57,521 bases of DNA from Cytophaga sp. FL35 (GTDB taxonomy: Bacteria; Bacteroidota; Bacteroidia; Flavobacteriales; Flavobacteriaceae), in the NCBI RefSeq assembly GCF_014349235.1, contig NZ_JACSOH010000028.1:1-57521 (forward strand), given 5' to 3'. The translations under genes were made by a program, and so were the position numbers. The notes under the pieces were generated by a model. That model did not search any database. It worked only from the letters and a program-made list of their open reading frames with translations, and had not been told where the DNA came from. Positions within the stretch are counted from its first letter, which is position 1, and every line of letters starts with the position of its first letter. Shown here one piece after another: positions 49,487 to 57,521 of this stretch.

Positions 49487-50893
49487 TTAGTTAATATTTA
49501 GTATCCATTTTTTTGCATTCCTAAAACAAACATCCTCTATCAATTCTTTTAAGATGAACAGATCATTTGGAAGTAGCCCTTGCTTTACCCAGGTTGACAT
49601 AAAACCACAGAAAACCCTTCTAAAGTATTCGTGTCGAGACATCGACAGAAAACTGCGTGAATCCGTAGTCATGCCAATTGAATTGTGTAAAAGCCCGTGA
49701 CTGGCTAAGGCCTTTAACTGATTTATGATGCCTTCATAGTGGTCATTATACCACCAAGCTGGCCCAAATTGAATTTTTCCCGTTATACCATCTTCTGAAA
49801 AAGATCCCATTATTGAAGCAAAAGCAGCATTATCGACTGGGTTCAGATTGTAAAGTATAATTTTTGGCAAATCGCCGTTTTTATCCATTACATCTAGTGC
49901 TTGAACGAGTGTCGAAATATTCGTTGGGCTCCCAATTGAAGCGTAACCACCTGCTCCGCCGACCAATTTCTTTAATTGTGAGCTGGTCTTTCGTTGAGCT
50001 CCGATATGTAACTGCAAAATCCAATTCTGTTTAGCGCAGGCTCTTCCAACCATAACTAATAGATAGGATTGTAAAGAAATAATATCTACGTCACTTAGTT
50101 GTTCCTCTGATAAAAATCGCTTGAAAATTGAATCAACCTTTGATTTATCTACGTAATGGAACTCGAAACCTGAATCCAAAGCCTGATCGGCAAGCTTGCA
50201 GCCGGCTTCTGAAAAGAGTTCAAATCTTTTTAGTATTGCGGCTTCGTAACTATCCAAATCTTTAATTTTAATTTGAGAAAGATTTTCCAATACTTTATGC
50301 CACTTCTGAAACTCCTCAGGTTTATTCACTATACTATCAGTACGTAACGAAGGTAGAACGGCAACTCCTTTTTCGGAGGCCTTTTTATGTATAGACACGT
50401 CGTCAAGTAGATCATCTGAGGTGCAAAGTGCTTCCACATTAAATTTTTTGAGTAATGAAATAGTAGAGAGCTTTCCAGAATCAATCTGCTTTTGGCATTT
50501 ATTCCAAATTTCAGCAGCCGAACTTTCATTAAGTGGTGAATCAATATTAAAAGCCCTTTTTAGTTCGAGATAACTCCATTGATAAAGTGGATTTCCTAAT
50601 GTTCGTGGAAGAGTTTTAACCCAATTCAAATATTTGTCATAATCAGTAGCAATTCCTGTAATTCCATCTTCGGGAATACCGTTAATTCGCATAGCGCGAT
50701 GCTTATATGGATCAGACACCACCCACATTTTGGATAAATTTTCCGGATGAGTGTCGTTGGCTATCATCGATGGGTCTAGATGATTATGAAAATCAATAAT
50801 TGGTAATTGCTGGGCAAAATCAAAATATAATGACCTTGACAGGTCATCGGACAATAAAAAATCCTTGTGAATATATGGGGTCATCTCTTTCAT
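49487..50893 (-). CDS. uxaC: Glucuronate isomerase
   Basis: A 468-residue cytoplasmic enzyme of the amidohydrolase-related UxaC family, of normal length, converting D-glucuronate to D-fructuronate (and D-galacturonate to D-tagaturonate). Family motifs include the N-terminal PIIDFHNHLDP, WVVSDPYKHRAMRINGI, LQLHIGAQR, SIGSPTNIS and the C-terminal GMTTDSRSFLSMSRHEYFRRVF. Its start overlaps the symporter stop by 4 bp (ATGA), so the two are translationally coupled; a second ATG at 50884 is possible. It is the first cytoplasmic step in the pathway encoded here. Confidence 0.96.
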   Translation of the reverse strand: MKEMTPYIHKDFLLSDDLSRSLYFDFAQQLPIIDFHNHLDPSMIANDTHPENLSKMWVVSDPYKHRAMRINGIPEDGITGIATDYDKYLNWVKTLPRTLGNPLYQWSYLELKRAFNIDSPLNESSAAEIWNKCQKQIDSGKLSTISLLKKFNVEALCTSDDLLDDVSIHKKASEKGVAVLPSLRTDSIVNKPEEFQKWHKVLENLSQIKIKDLDSYEAAILKRFELFSEAGCKLADQALDSGFEFHYVDKSKVDSIFKRFLSEEQLSDVDIISLQSYLLVMVGRACAKQNWILQLHIGAQRKTSSQLKKLVGGAGGYASIGSPTNISTLVQALDVMDKNGDLPKIILYNLNPVDNAAFASIMGSFSEDGITGKIQFGPAWWYNDHYEGIINQLKALASHGLLHNSIGMTTDSRSFLSMSRHEYFRRVFCGFMSTWVKQGLLPNDLFILKELIEDVCFRNAKKWILNIN

Positions 50894-52599
50894 TTTTTTG
50901 ATTTATATGAAAATTTATGGCTTCCAGTTGTTAGCCACTTTAAGATTATGGCCAGTAGGATGCAGCCTCCACCAATAGCCAAAGCAATTTTTCCACTTTC
51001 CATTCCGAAGGAAGGTATACTTACCGCACAAAATAATAGTCCAGATGCTCCAATGGCAATTGAAAAAAGATTGGCTAATGCCCAACGAAATTTAGAATCT
51101 GGTTCGTCAATTTCATTAGGACTCAAGGGAGTCTGTATTTTCTCAAAAAAATTATTGACCCTTTTTTTATAATTTTCTTTGGAACTTAGCAGAAATCCTG
51201 AAAGGAAGAATATGGTAATACAACTTACAATTTGTATTAATGTCGCCAATTCCCAAGAGAAATCGCTTGACGACGTCAAAATCAATCCTGAAAAAATACC
51301 TGCCAAAACAGTAAAAAAGGCGCCGACAGAATTTGTTTTCTTGAACAATAGTCCCAATACAAGTGGAATGGCTAAAGGTATCGCAAAAAGTCCTGTCAAG
51401 ATTTTATTAGCCTCAAAAGCCCCTCCGAGTTTTCCAACAAATAAGGACCCGGCAACGACAATGGCACCAACTAATAATATATTTAAGCGAGCCGCAAAAA
51501 TTAATTGTTTTTCTGTGGCACCAGGGTTGATCAGGCGTTTATAAATGTCATTGGTCAATACCGCGGACATGACGTTGAATTCTGAGTTTAAAGAAGACAT
51601 TGTGGCCGAGAACATGGCGGCAATCATTAAGCCTAACAAACCTGCAGGGAGCAAATGTACTGCCACGGCTACATAAGCTTGCTCCGGGTCCTCAAGCCCA
51701 GGCAAAATATCGGCTGCCGCAATTGCTGGAAGTAAGAATATTATGGGAAATATCAACAATAACGCTGCCGAAAAAAAACCTAATTTTCTGGTAGCATTTT
51801 CATCTTTTACACTGTAGAATCGCTGAATAAAGACCCAATTTCCATTGTACTTAAAAAGAATCATTACAAAATAAACCATTAGCCATAACGGTTGGCCTTT
51901 AGGACCAGAAAAGAACTCAAAATGACTGGGGAGCTTATCCATCAAAATGGCTAGCCCTCCGGTAGCCTCCAGGGATAGAGGTACTAACAATACGGAAACA
52001 AAAATTAAGATAACAAATTGCAAGGTGTCCATAACCACTACGGCCCATACCCCACCCACTATGGTAAAAAGTGTAGTTATGGCTCCGGAAAAAATGATGG
52101 CCTGCACAAACGTCAAATCCGTGGCGGTAACTAAAAAAATACCCATAGCATACTGCCGTACCATGTTATCTAGAAATCGCATGCCCAATCCTGTCCATCC
52201 AAATAATTGACGAATATTAGCATTAAATCGTGTTTCGAGATATTCAACCGGAGTGATGATTCGAGACCGAACCCAAAGTTTCCCTATAATCAACGCAGCA
52301 AACACAAAGGGTATAACTGCACTCCATAATACAGTCACCCCAATAAGCCCATCCTTATAAGCAATACCTGCGTAAGCAATAAAAACAAAGGTGCTGAGTG
52401 ATCCCATAAAATTACTGATACCAGAAATCCCCCATGGAATGGTATTGCCTCCCTTGAAGTATCCCTTTATGTCTTTTACGAACCATCCGAAAAATAGCCC
52501 AACACCGGCCATTAGTAGTAAGTAAATTCCAATGGAAATATAATCTAACGTAGCAAGTTTGCTCAAAATAGAAATGTAGTTAAAAGTTGTTACGCGCAT
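50890..52599 (-). CDS. Sodium:solute symporter (SSS family), likely uronate uptake
   Basis: A 569-residue inner-membrane transporter with about 13-14 spans. SSS family motifs include FVKDIKGYFKGGNTIPWGISGISNFMGSLSTFVFIAYAG, PVEYLETRFN and MFSATMSSLNSEFNVMSAVLTNDIYKR. Unlike the symporter of the sialic-acid locus it has no extra N-terminal propeller. Its stop overlaps the uxaC start, so the imported sugar is probably glucuronate or a glucuronate-containing oligosaccharide. An intercistronic hairpin lies between it and the upstream SusD gene. Confidence 0.88.
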   Translation of the reverse strand: MRVTTFNYISILSKLATLDYISIGIYLLLMAGVGLFFGWFVKDIKGYFKGGNTIPWGISGISNFMGSLSTFVFIAYAGIAYKDGLIGVTVLWSAVIPFVFAALIIGKLWVRSRIITPVEYLETRFNANIRQLFGWTGLGMRFLDNMVRQYAMGIFLVTATDLTFVQAIIFSGAITTLFTIVGGVWAVVVMDTLQFVILIFVSVLLVPLSLEATGGLAILMDKLPSHFEFFSGPKGQPLWLMVYFVMILFKYNGNWVFIQRFYSVKDENATRKLGFFSAALLLIFPIIFLLPAIAAADILPGLEDPEQAYVAVAVHLLPAGLLGLMIAAMFSATMSSLNSEFNVMSAVLTNDIYKRLINPGATEKQLIFAARLNILLVGAIVVAGSLFVGKLGGAFEANKILTGLFAIPLAIPLVLGLLFKKTNSVGAFFTVLAGIFSGLILTSSSDFSWELATLIQIVSCITIFFLSGFLLSSKENYKKRVNNFFEKIQTPLSPNEIDEPDSKFRWALANLFSIAIGASGLLFCAVSIPSFGMESGKIALAIGGGCILLAIILKWLTTGSHKFSYKSKK

Positions 52600-52613
52600 T
52601 AAGTTTATAAAAC

Positions 52614-52637
52614 ACCCCGGAAAAATTTTTCCCGGGA
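52614..52637 (-). terminator. Intercistronic hairpin after SusD
   Basis: CCCGGAAAAA and TTTTTCCCGGG form a stem (one bulged C) between the SusD stop and the symporter start. On the minus strand it is followed by GGTGTTTTA, a weak T-run. It probably lowers read-through, giving more SusC/SusD than downstream enzymes, or protects the upstream mRNA. Confidence 0.6.
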
Positions 52638-52665
52638 TGTAATAAACTAACTAAACAACATATTT

Positions 52666-54348
52666 TTAATAACCCGGATTTTGTTCAAGTTTTCCATTTA
52701 TATTGGCCTCAATTTCTTTAGCTGGAATAGGCCAGATATTGTGGTGATCAAGAATATCATCTGTGTTCAAATCATTATATAGTCTTACCCTTTCGACTAA
52801 TTTATCTACTCTTTGTAAGGTAATCCTGCGCTGTTCTTCCATAGCAAGTTCCCGTGCTCGTTCATCCAGAATAAAGTCGAGGTCCACTTCACCAGGAGTT
52901 ACAGGTAAAGCATTTGACCGTTCGCGTATGCGATTTATATCGGCAGCAGCGTTACCCATTTCACCTTTGCCTAGATAGGCTTCAGCGCGTAATAAATAAG
53001 TCTCTGCCAATCTAAGATAATATGCATCCGAAAATGTAGGTCCCGCACTATTTTTCAATATGTTCAATGTTGGGTCCGCTATAACGTTGGCCGGATGATT
53101 ACCAGGTGTTGTGACCTTACTCAAATGAGGATACCATCGCCAATCTTGATTTAGTAAAGTTGGACCTGGATTATCCTTCGCACTTTTTCCAAACCAAGCA
53201 GATTCCGGATTATCATATATAACATCTCGGACGTAATTGTGTGGTGCGTTACGAATGTCGTTATCAAAATTATCTAACCAAAGGTCATCTTCAAAAAAGG
53301 CGGTTGGCCTTAAGAAGGAAACACCCCTACCTGCAACATTCAAGTCGGATCTGGGGCCCAACATACCGGGGTTGCCATCAGGGTCGTTCAAGGTCCAGGT
53401 CACAGGAGAATGGTATCTTTCATATAAATTACCTGAATTTTCATCGGTGGTCAGCAATCCGCCCGGAATATCATGTTCAATTTGGGCGACCCAAAGAGAT
53501 TCTAAATTTCCGCTTGAACGGTTTTGATTGCCTCTTCGGAACAAGTCCCAATAAACGTCACCTGGCATTTCCCCTGCTCGCGATCCAAACCTATCGGTCA
53601 TCAAAGCTGTGGAGGGATTTTCTATAACTACCGATGCCGCTGCTATGGCTTCGTCAAAATTGTCCAGAGAAATGTAAGTCTCGGCTAACAGGTGTTGGGC
53701 CACCAAGTTGCACAGTTTACCATCGTCCACTTCCGCAATATCAGGTAGATTGGTTGCGGCAAAAGTGGCATCAATTATAATCTGGTTCAAAACATCATCT
53801 TTCGAGGCCCTTGTAAAATCGGTCTTGGGCTCTGAAAGTTCTTCGAGTACTAAGGGCACACCGCCATACAGATATACCAAATGACGGTAAGACAAAGCCC
53901 TGAACAGTCTGGCCTCCCCTTCAACCCTGATCTTTTCTTTGTCAGTCAGTTCCGAATTGTCCAACTTCGCAATTATGGTGTTCGCGTTGGCTATTATTTT
54001 ATACCATCTATCCCAATGCCATTCGGGTACGCTACCAGTAGGGTCCAATGTAGAAACATAATTTCCAAAACGCCTCGCTTCTTCCGTATCACGAGCATTT
54101 TTTAATATATCTGTACCCCATTGGTAGGAGAAGGAAAAAAAACCACCACTATCCCCAGTATAGAAAATATAACGGTACTTGGCATATAAGTCTGCCAAGG
54201 AACTTTCAAAGTTTTCCAAAGTCACGAAGGAATTGGCCGGATCAAAGAAATCCAACGGTTCCTCTTTCAAAAATTCATCCTCACTACAGGAAACTGCAAT
54301 GAATATCGAAATAGAAAGTATCAGTGTTCTTTTGATATATGTTTTCAT
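52666..54348 (-). CDS. SusD/RagB-type glycan-binding lipoprotein
   Basis: A 560-residue surface lipoprotein with signal MKTYIKRTLILSISIFIAVSC (lipid Cys21). It has the SusD N-terminal TPR-like region (NFESSLADLYAKYRYIF; RLFRALSYRHLVYLYGGVPLVLEE) and the C-terminal RagB domain (YYLRLAETYLLRAEAYLGKGEMGNAAADINRIRERS; LDFILDERARELAMEEQRRITLQR). It pairs with the SusC barrel encoded 16 bp upstream. The ligand is unknown but the operon points to a glucuronic-acid-containing polymer. Confidence 0.92.
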   Translation of the reverse strand: MKTYIKRTLILSISIFIAVSCSEDEFLKEEPLDFFDPANSFVTLENFESSLADLYAKYRYIFYTGDSGGFFSFSYQWGTDILKNARDTEEARRFGNYVSTLDPTGSVPEWHWDRWYKIIANANTIIAKLDNSELTDKEKIRVEGEARLFRALSYRHLVYLYGGVPLVLEELSEPKTDFTRASKDDVLNQIIIDATFAATNLPDIAEVDDGKLCNLVAQHLLAETYISLDNFDEAIAAASVVIENPSTALMTDRFGSRAGEMPGDVYWDLFRRGNQNRSSGNLESLWVAQIEHDIPGGLLTTDENSGNLYERYHSPVTWTLNDPDGNPGMLGPRSDLNVAGRGVSFLRPTAFFEDDLWLDNFDNDIRNAPHNYVRDVIYDNPESAWFGKSAKDNPGPTLLNQDWRWYPHLSKVTTPGNHPANVIADPTLNILKNSAGPTFSDAYYLRLAETYLLRAEAYLGKGEMGNAAADINRIRERSNALPVTPGEVDLDFILDERARELAMEEQRRITLQRVDKLVERVRLYNDLNTDDILDHHNIWPIPAKEIEANINGKLEQNPGY

Positions 54349-54364
54349 CTTAGCTATTTTATTG

Positions 54365-57300
54365 TTAAAAGGAGATATCCAATCCGAAGGTTACACTTTT
54401 CATAACGGGTAGGCCACTATTTGAACTGTCAAGTCCTTGTCCCGTTTCGGGGTCCCAACCTTCCCAATCTGTCCACGTGACTAAATTCTTTCCACTCAAA
54501 AAAAGTTTTAAATTTTGGATTCCGATATTATCTAAAACATCCTGCGGGAGGCGGTACGATAAGGAAACATCTTGCAAACGGACAAAACTTCTGTCAAAAA
54601 ATCTTTGAGCAGTGACAGGTGCATTAACTCCTAGACGCCTATAGGTAGAATTTGGATTAAGAGGTGACCAATAGTCTATATCTGAAAATCGGTTGTTGTT
54701 TTGTGCATTTCCAAAAGAGTCTTGCAAATCAGGATTGTTTCTTCCCAAATATCCGTCACTACCTCCCTGAATTGAATTAATAAAGAATTTGAAAGCAAAG
54801 TTTTTATAGCTTAGTGAGTTACTTATACCAAACTGATAAGCAGGCTCTTCTCTCCCGAGAATTCTTCTGTCCGCGTCCGGAGTAATATCACCACTATTGT
54901 CTAAATCTACCAATCGTTGTAACCCTGGGCTCCAACCATCGGGAATGTTATCATCGTCTACCTGATAAAATCCGTCTACTTCATAATCATAAATGGTACC
55001 TATAGATTCCCCAATGAACAAACCGTTGGCAATAAGGTCATCTTCCCGGCCATCGCTATCAGCGTCAATACCTAAGAGTTCAACAATTTCATTTCGATTA
55101 GATGCGAAATTGACGCCAAAATCCCAATTGAACTGTTCGGAACGGACTGGAGAAAAGCTTAAGGTAAATTCCAACCCCGTATTTTTTATTTCCCCCACAT
55201 TAGACCGAATAGAACTGAAACCGCTTAGTTCAGGAAGAATAAAATCCCACAAGAGGTCCTTCGTTCTCGAATTGTAATAATCAATTGAACCAGAAGCCCT
55301 GTTTTGAAAAAAACCAAAATCAGCACCTATATTAATACCATCGGTACGCTCCCATCTCAAATCAGGATTGGCCAAAGAAATAACTGTTTGTCCATTTACT
55401 GTTGTGCCTCCATCTCCAAAAAGGTAGCGTGATTCTGGAGGAGTTTCTAATCGCGATAGTGAGCTATATTGTGATGTAAGATTTCCATTGCTACCGTAAC
55501 TACCTCTTAGCTTTAGATTGGTAACGGCTTCTGAATTGGCAAGAAATTCTTCATTTGAGATAACCCAGCCCAATCCAATCGATGGAAATAGTGCAGTTTT
55601 GTTATTTTCGGAGAAACCACTAAATCCGTCTCTGCGCAAACTAGCGCTTAACAAATACTTTCTTTTAAAATCATAGTTGATTCGTCCAGTCTGCGCGGTA
55701 TAGCTTTCCTTAGAAGCATCGGAAGATATTCTTTGTATAACGGCCTGCTCCAAACTATTGTAGGATAGCGCCAGATTCCCAAATCCTGAGCCCTCCGCCA
55801 TTGTCTGCTCATAATCTATAGTATTTAAACCTACGACCAAGGTCGCCTTAAAACCATGGTTTTCATCTTGGCCATAACGTTTGTCAAAAGTTAAAATATT
55901 ATCAACTAATACATCGTGGGTAGAGGAGGTTTCTTTGAATGCACTACCGGTTAATCCCGCACCATAGATATTGGAATTACCACGTAATGACCACCGATAG
56001 TTATTACTATAGTTAACTCTGAAATTTAGGCCATCAACTTGAGGTATATCAATAGAGGCGTAAAATATGGCCGAAATATTATTTAAATTATCTCTGTCAT
56101 CTGCCGAACTCGCCAAAAAGGGATTGACTATATTGTTTCCTAAAGGATTGATAATATACTCTCCTTCTTCATCACGGGGGGTTACTAGCGGATTCATTCT
56201 AGCCAAGGCATTTAATCCAGGATTCACACCAGAAAAATCGGAGAAGGTTCCAAAGGTATTTGCGCCAATGGTTAGCCAATCAGTGATTTTGGTATCAATA
56301 TTGACTCGAACTGTTTGCCTGTCGTAATTATCGTTGGTAATCCAACCTACCTGATTTGTCAAACCTGCTGAAATAAAATAGGAGGTTTTATCCGAACTGC
56401 CTCTTATACTCAATTGGTGGTCTTGTGTATATCCAGGATTTGTGGCAGTACCGAACCAGTCGAAATCAGTTCCATTGCCAACACCTTCAAAAGAGGTAGG
56501 ATTAAAAACCGGATCAACCCCTGGTGACCAAGCAGGATTATCCTGAGTGTAATCAGGTGCTAAGTATCCATTTTCCCAGTCAACATCTCGAGCTGACCTA
56601 AGAAATTCATCCCTATTGTTGGTCCTTCTAGTATTCGTCGGGGTTTGAACTGCATAGAAAGTTGAGTAATTTATTGTTGGCCTCTGGGTTGATTTACCAC
56701 TCTTTGTACTAACAATGACAATGCCATTTGCTGCCTGTGCGCCGTAGATTGCTTTGCTGCTAGGATCCTTTAATACATCTACTGATTTAATATCCTTTGG
56801 ATTTAGGTCATTAAGTCGACCTCTATAGATGACACCATCAACTACAATTAAAGGGTCTTGACTACCATTTAAAGTAGACCTTCCCCTAATTTGAATGTCA
56901 GGTTCTGCACCGGTAGTAGAGGTTTGCCCCACCGTAATACCTGGAAGAGAGCCTTGTAATGACTGTAAAACACTTGTATTTGGGGATTCTTGAAACTGTT
57001 CAAGGTCTGCGGATACTATTGCACCCGTCAAATCTTGCTTTTTCTGAGTACCATAGCCTACCAAAACAACTTCATCAAGGGCCTGAGCATCTTCTTCAAG
57101 AGTAACATTCAAATCAGAAATATTGACTGCTGAAATTTCTTGAGTACCAAAGCCAATTGAACTGAATACCAAAATGGGGGTTTCCGTGGTTACTTTTATC
57201 GAATATAATCCATCAAAATCGGTGACTGTGCCATTGGAAGTTCCTTTTTCAACAACGTTAACACCGGGCAACGGTTCTCCATTGTTTGAAGTGACCTCTC

Positions 57301-57382
57301 CTTTCACTGTTGTAGTTTGTGAATGTATTATTTGAGAGCTAATGAACATGCAAATAATGAATGAAAAGAATAATTGATTCAT
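54365..57382 (-). CDS. SusC/RagA-type TonB-dependent receptor
   Basis: A 1005-residue outer-membrane transporter. Signal peptide about 1-22 (ending IIHSQ), carboxypeptidase-regulatory-like domain about 25-95 (VKGEVTSNNGEPLPGVNVVEKGTSNGTVTDFDG), TonB box (AQALDEVVLVGYGTQKK), plug domain (DPLIVVDGVIYRG ... YGAQAANGIVIVSTKSGK) and a barrel ending in SVTFGLDISF. It is the first gene of the 11-gene operon on the minus strand. No regulator gene adjoins it inside the window. Confidence 0.92.
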   Translation of the reverse strand: MNQLFFSFIICMFISSQIIHSQTTTVKGEVTSNNGEPLPGVNVVEKGTSNGTVTDFDGLYSIKVTTETPILVFSSIGFGTQEISAVNISDLNVTLEEDAQALDEVVLVGYGTQKKQDLTGAIVSADLEQFQESPNTSVLQSLQGSLPGITVGQTSTTGAEPDIQIRGRSTLNGSQDPLIVVDGVIYRGRLNDLNPKDIKSVDVLKDPSSKAIYGAQAANGIVIVSTKSGKSTQRPTINYSTFYAVQTPTNTRRTNNRDEFLRSARDVDWENGYLAPDYTQDNPAWSPGVDPVFNPTSFEGVGNGTDFDWFGTATNPGYTQDHQLSIRGSSDKTSYFISAGLTNQVGWITNDNYDRQTVRVNIDTKITDWLTIGANTFGTFSDFSGVNPGLNALARMNPLVTPRDEEGEYIINPLGNNIVNPFLASSADDRDNLNNISAIFYASIDIPQVDGLNFRVNYSNNYRWSLRGNSNIYGAGLTGSAFKETSSTHDVLVDNILTFDKRYGQDENHGFKATLVVGLNTIDYEQTMAEGSGFGNLALSYNSLEQAVIQRISSDASKESYTAQTGRINYDFKRKYLLSASLRRDGFSGFSENNKTALFPSIGLGWVISNEEFLANSEAVTNLKLRGSYGSNGNLTSQYSSLSRLETPPESRYLFGDGGTTVNGQTVISLANPDLRWERTDGINIGADFGFFQNRASGSIDYYNSRTKDLLWDFILPELSGFSSIRSNVGEIKNTGLEFTLSFSPVRSEQFNWDFGVNFASNRNEIVELLGIDADSDGREDDLIANGLFIGESIGTIYDYEVDGFYQVDDDNIPDGWSPGLQRLVDLDNSGDITPDADRRILGREEPAYQFGISNSLSYKNFAFKFFINSIQGGSDGYLGRNNPDLQDSFGNAQNNNRFSDIDYWSPLNPNSTYRRLGVNAPVTAQRFFDRSFVRLQDVSLSYRLPQDVLDNIGIQNLKLFLSGKNLVTWTDWEGWDPETGQGLDSSNSGLPVMKSVTFGLDISF

Positions 57383-57521
57383 ACCATTTAGTTTTGAGTT
57401 TAATCAGTTATAAATTGAGTTGACAAAGTTCCGTGTGCGTTAACGGGATTAGATAAAAAAAATATGTTGGTCGGATTTATCTATTTATCAATTATAAAAT
57501 GAAATTTTTTCAGCATTAATT
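57383..57521 (-). promoter_or_regulatory. Upstream region of the second SusC operon, probable promoter
   Basis: On the minus strand, GAACTTTG (57431 to 57424) differs from the -7 element TAnnTTTG in one base and lies about 42 bp upstream of the start codon. CGTTAACG (57438-57445), a short palindrome, lies just upstream and could be part of an operator. The window ends before any regulator gene can be seen. Confidence 0.4.

Overview
The window comes from the chromosome of a member of the Bacteroidota, most likely a marine Flavobacteriaceae. The evidence is two SusC/SusD outer-membrane uptake pairs, a fused CcoN-CcoO cbb3 oxidase with the ccoS-NO-Q-P-G-H order usual in this group, promoters with the group's TAnnTTTG -7 element, moderate-to-low GC, and few Shine-Dalgarno sequences. 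I see no rRNA, tRNA, CRISPR array, integrase or transposase gene. No function was tested; all calls come from reading the sequence.

Region 1 (1-4.8 kb) is a mixed set of genes: a membrane protein flanked by integron-like attC half sites (GTTAGGC ... GCCTAAC), a transglutaminase-like protein, a D-2-hydroxyacid dehydrogenase, a membrane protein with two related halves, and a secreted BNR/sialidase-like protein.

Region 2 (4.9-19.1 kb) is a microaerobic respiration block: hemN with a flavin-binding neighbour, an acetyltransferase, the cbb3 cytochrome oxidase operon (ccoS, ccoNO, ccoQ, ccoP, ccoG, ccoH and a DsbD_2/SafE membrane protein), the copper ATPase ccoI, a divergent Crp/Fnr regulator, a double UspA protein and a LysE-type exporter. 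hemN, the ccoS operon, ccoI, the regulator and uspA each carry a TGA-N6-TCA palindrome whose centre lies exactly 29.5 bp from a TAnnTTTG-like -7 element. This looks like one class-II Crp/Fnr regulon.

Region 3 (19.3-23.3 kb) holds an AztD-like periplasmic zinc chaperone behind a perfect 35-bp palindrome (possibly a Zur operator), then a group of small unknown genes. Among them are copies of a dispersed repeat that always ends in ATCC.

Region 4 (23.4-35.8 kb) is a sialic-acid locus: nanA, SusC/SusD, a GntR-family regulator, an N-acylglucosamine 2-epimerase, a GH33 sialidase, and a NanM-like mutarotase fused to a sodium symporter. An identical 18-bp operator sits at three promoters. The last gene, a sialate O-acetylesterase, survives only as its first ~35 codons and is cut exactly at an ATCC repeat end, next to a small gene with an in-frame stop.

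Region 5 (35.8-40.5 kb) has a PAS histidine kinase, an ECF sigma factor coupled to a small protein and an MscS-type channel, a receiver protein that lacks its phosphoacceptor, and a small lipoprotein.

Region 6 (40.8 kb to the end) is an 11-gene, single-strand polysaccharide utilization operon: SusC, SusD, a sodium symporter, UxaC, an SDR fructuronate reductase, a clan GH-A hydrolase, an RraA-like aldolase, UxuA, a SASA/CE6-type esterase, GH115 and a GH28-like beta-helix protein. It would release glucuronic acid from a polymer and convert it to 2-keto-3-deoxygluconate. The RraA-like protein is a candidate for the next, otherwise missing, step.
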